Shown here: positions 63,286-64,000 of the stretch, in pieces
Numbering within the stretch: the first letter of the stretch is position 1
How the letters are laid out: the number at the start of each line of letters is the position of its first letter
DNA from: Flavobacterium terrigena
GTDB taxonomy: Bacteria > Bacteroidota > Bacteroidia > Flavobacteriales > Flavobacteriaceae
Assembly: GCF_900108955.1 (NCBI RefSeq)
Contig: NZ_FNYA01000004.1
Span: 62,001-126,000 of the forward strand
Length of the DNA stretch: 64,000 bases
Reading direction: 5' to 3'
Position numbers and translations under genes: made by a program
Notes under the pieces: model-generated
What the model was told of the DNA's origin: nothing
Databases searched by the model: none
What the model saw: only the letters and a program-made list of their open reading frames with translations

Positions 63286-63345
63286 GCTAACTTGTTGGTG
63301 TACTCAATAAATTAGTTCCCTCCAATATACAAAACGTCCTAAAAA
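63286..63345 (-). promoter_or_regulatory. Shared promoter-leader element, copy 3 (HNH)
   Basis: A degenerate copy: the -7 box is TATATTGG (minus, 63322-63329), then a weak hairpin around TTATTGAGTA and AAGTTAG, with 34-bp spacing instead of 36. Confidence 0.65.
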
Positions 63346-63425
63346 CTTTAAATACTGAAAATAAAAATTTTTGGATTTTTTGTGGTACAGATTGTAAATT
63401 GGTACTGCCGAATTTTAGTTAAGTT

Positions 63426-64000
63426 TTAAACTCCTTCTTGCTTAAAATTGCTGTCATGCCTTGTTTTTATTTCAACAATTACCCCGACATAGTAATGCCA
63501 GTCATCTATAAAATCATTAATAGAATTTCCTTCACTTTTATCTATCTCCATATCTTTTTCGTATAACTGTGACATAACTTCATCGACATAAATATCGAGA
63601 TCAAGGTCATGATGATTTGCTAAGGCTTTTAAATTTATTGTCCAACTTTCATATCTCTTTTTTATAAAGTTTTTGAAATTTGACTCATCACCTTTGTGAA
63701 AATATTTTTTTGCCTCTTCAATACAGGCAAAATAAGATATTTGAAGATGTGACTTACCAGTTATCTCGTCTTCCAAAAGAAAGTATTCAAGATTTCTCTG
63801 TAAATCGTCAATAACTAATTGCTTGGCTGGATTAATTCCTTTGAGTTCAATTGGAAAAAGGGCAGGGTAATTTAAATTTTTTCCCATTTTGGGATTATAA
63901 ACGGCTACATCAATTCGTCCTTTTCTTGAACTATTATGTCTTTTAGAAGTTTCCCATTTTAATGTCATATTTGGAACACATGCTGAAGCAAAATCCTCTG
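63426..64000 (-). CDS. Nuclease-like protein, partial at the window edge
   Basis: The frame is open to the right edge (at least 191 residues read from 63998, with EDFASACVPN before the first internal ATG), so the true start lies outside the window. The visible part has GRIDVAVYNPKMG and ALFPIELKGINP, an Asp and an ExK that fit a PD-(D/E)xK nuclease core, then helical segments. A weaker TGAAA...TTTTGGATTTTT terminator-like region and a GTGGTACAGATTG word follow its stop. It is probably another member of the defence-type run. Confidence 0.55.
   Translation of the reverse strand, partial: EDFASACVPNMTLKWETSKRHNSSRKGRIDVAVYNPKMGKNLNYPALFPIELKGINPAKQLVIDDLQRNLEYFLLEDEITGKSHLQISYFACIEEAKKYFHKGDESNFKNFIKKRYESWTINLKALANHHDLDLDIYVDEVMSQLYEKDMEIDKSEGNSINDFIDDWHYYVGVIVEIKTRHDSNFKQEGV

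Noticed and set aside
57114..63425. Integron with attC sites
   Set aside because: No integrase gene and no convincing attC core (RYYYAAC/GTTRRRY) pair was found; the shared leader is better described as a promoter element.

Overview
The window looks like the chromosome of a gliding Flavobacteriaceae bacterium, most likely Flavobacterium or a close relative. The evidence is low G+C throughout, many promoters of the Bacteroidetes TAnnTTTG type, the gliding genes gldF and gldG, a lipase with a type IX secretion C-terminal signal, a fused CcoN-CcoO oxidase subunit, and intergenic palindromes of kinds common in flavobacterial genomes. Assignments come from reading the sequence and from family knowledge; no database search was run.

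Layout. 0-5.4 kb: an RluA-type pseudouridine synthase, a REP-associated transposase between two REP hairpins, hutI, corA and a DUF1003 protein. 5.4-9.0 kb: a six-gene arsenic operon (arsR, DUF6428, a Cys-rich membrane protein, a methyltransferase, an arsenate-reductase-like phosphatase, acr3). 9-18 kb: a secreted lipase, a 16 x 21-bp tandem array, a thioredoxin/peroxiredoxin cluster, katG, an amino-acid permease and a DUF4349 lipoprotein. 18-29.5 kb: a microaerobic respiration block (hemN, ccoNO, ccoQ, ccoP, ccoG, fixH, a TauE/SafE protein, ccoS, ccoI) with its probable Crp/Fnr regulator. Three promoters in this block carry an FNR-like dyad at exactly the same distance from the -7 box.

30-35 kb is an accessory insert: an AAA ATPase / TOPRIM-like / DUF262 operon that resembles anti-phage systems, then a 71-aa gene and an XRE-type regulator divided by three exact 40-bp repeats. 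35-55 kb is mostly core: mnmE, dnaN, gldGF, a SAM hydrolase, phoH, purC, tcdA-tatD, an MFS transporter, a blaI / twin blaR1 sensor cluster, smpB, apt and a tRNA-Arg(ACG).

55-64 kb is a second accessory region: a VOC protein, a large rhomboid protease, a 21 x 21-bp tandem array next to a two-fold-duplicated helical protein, then five genes on one strand (DUF6602, DUF3644, DUF6602, HNH nuclease and a nuclease-like gene cut by the window edge). Three unrelated genes here share a promoter-leader element with conserved spacing, and strong hairpins separate them, which suggests a cassette-like build.

The least explained structures are the two 21-bp arrays, at 10965-11300 and 57407-57857. They share an exact period, indel-free units and a GGAA...TTnnTAA skeleton. 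The 260-aa protein beside the second array is a possible partner. The AAA/TOPRIM/DUF262 operon, the shared leader element, the FNR-dyad spacing and a tRNA-Arg with a compensated 19-56 pair also deserve a second look.
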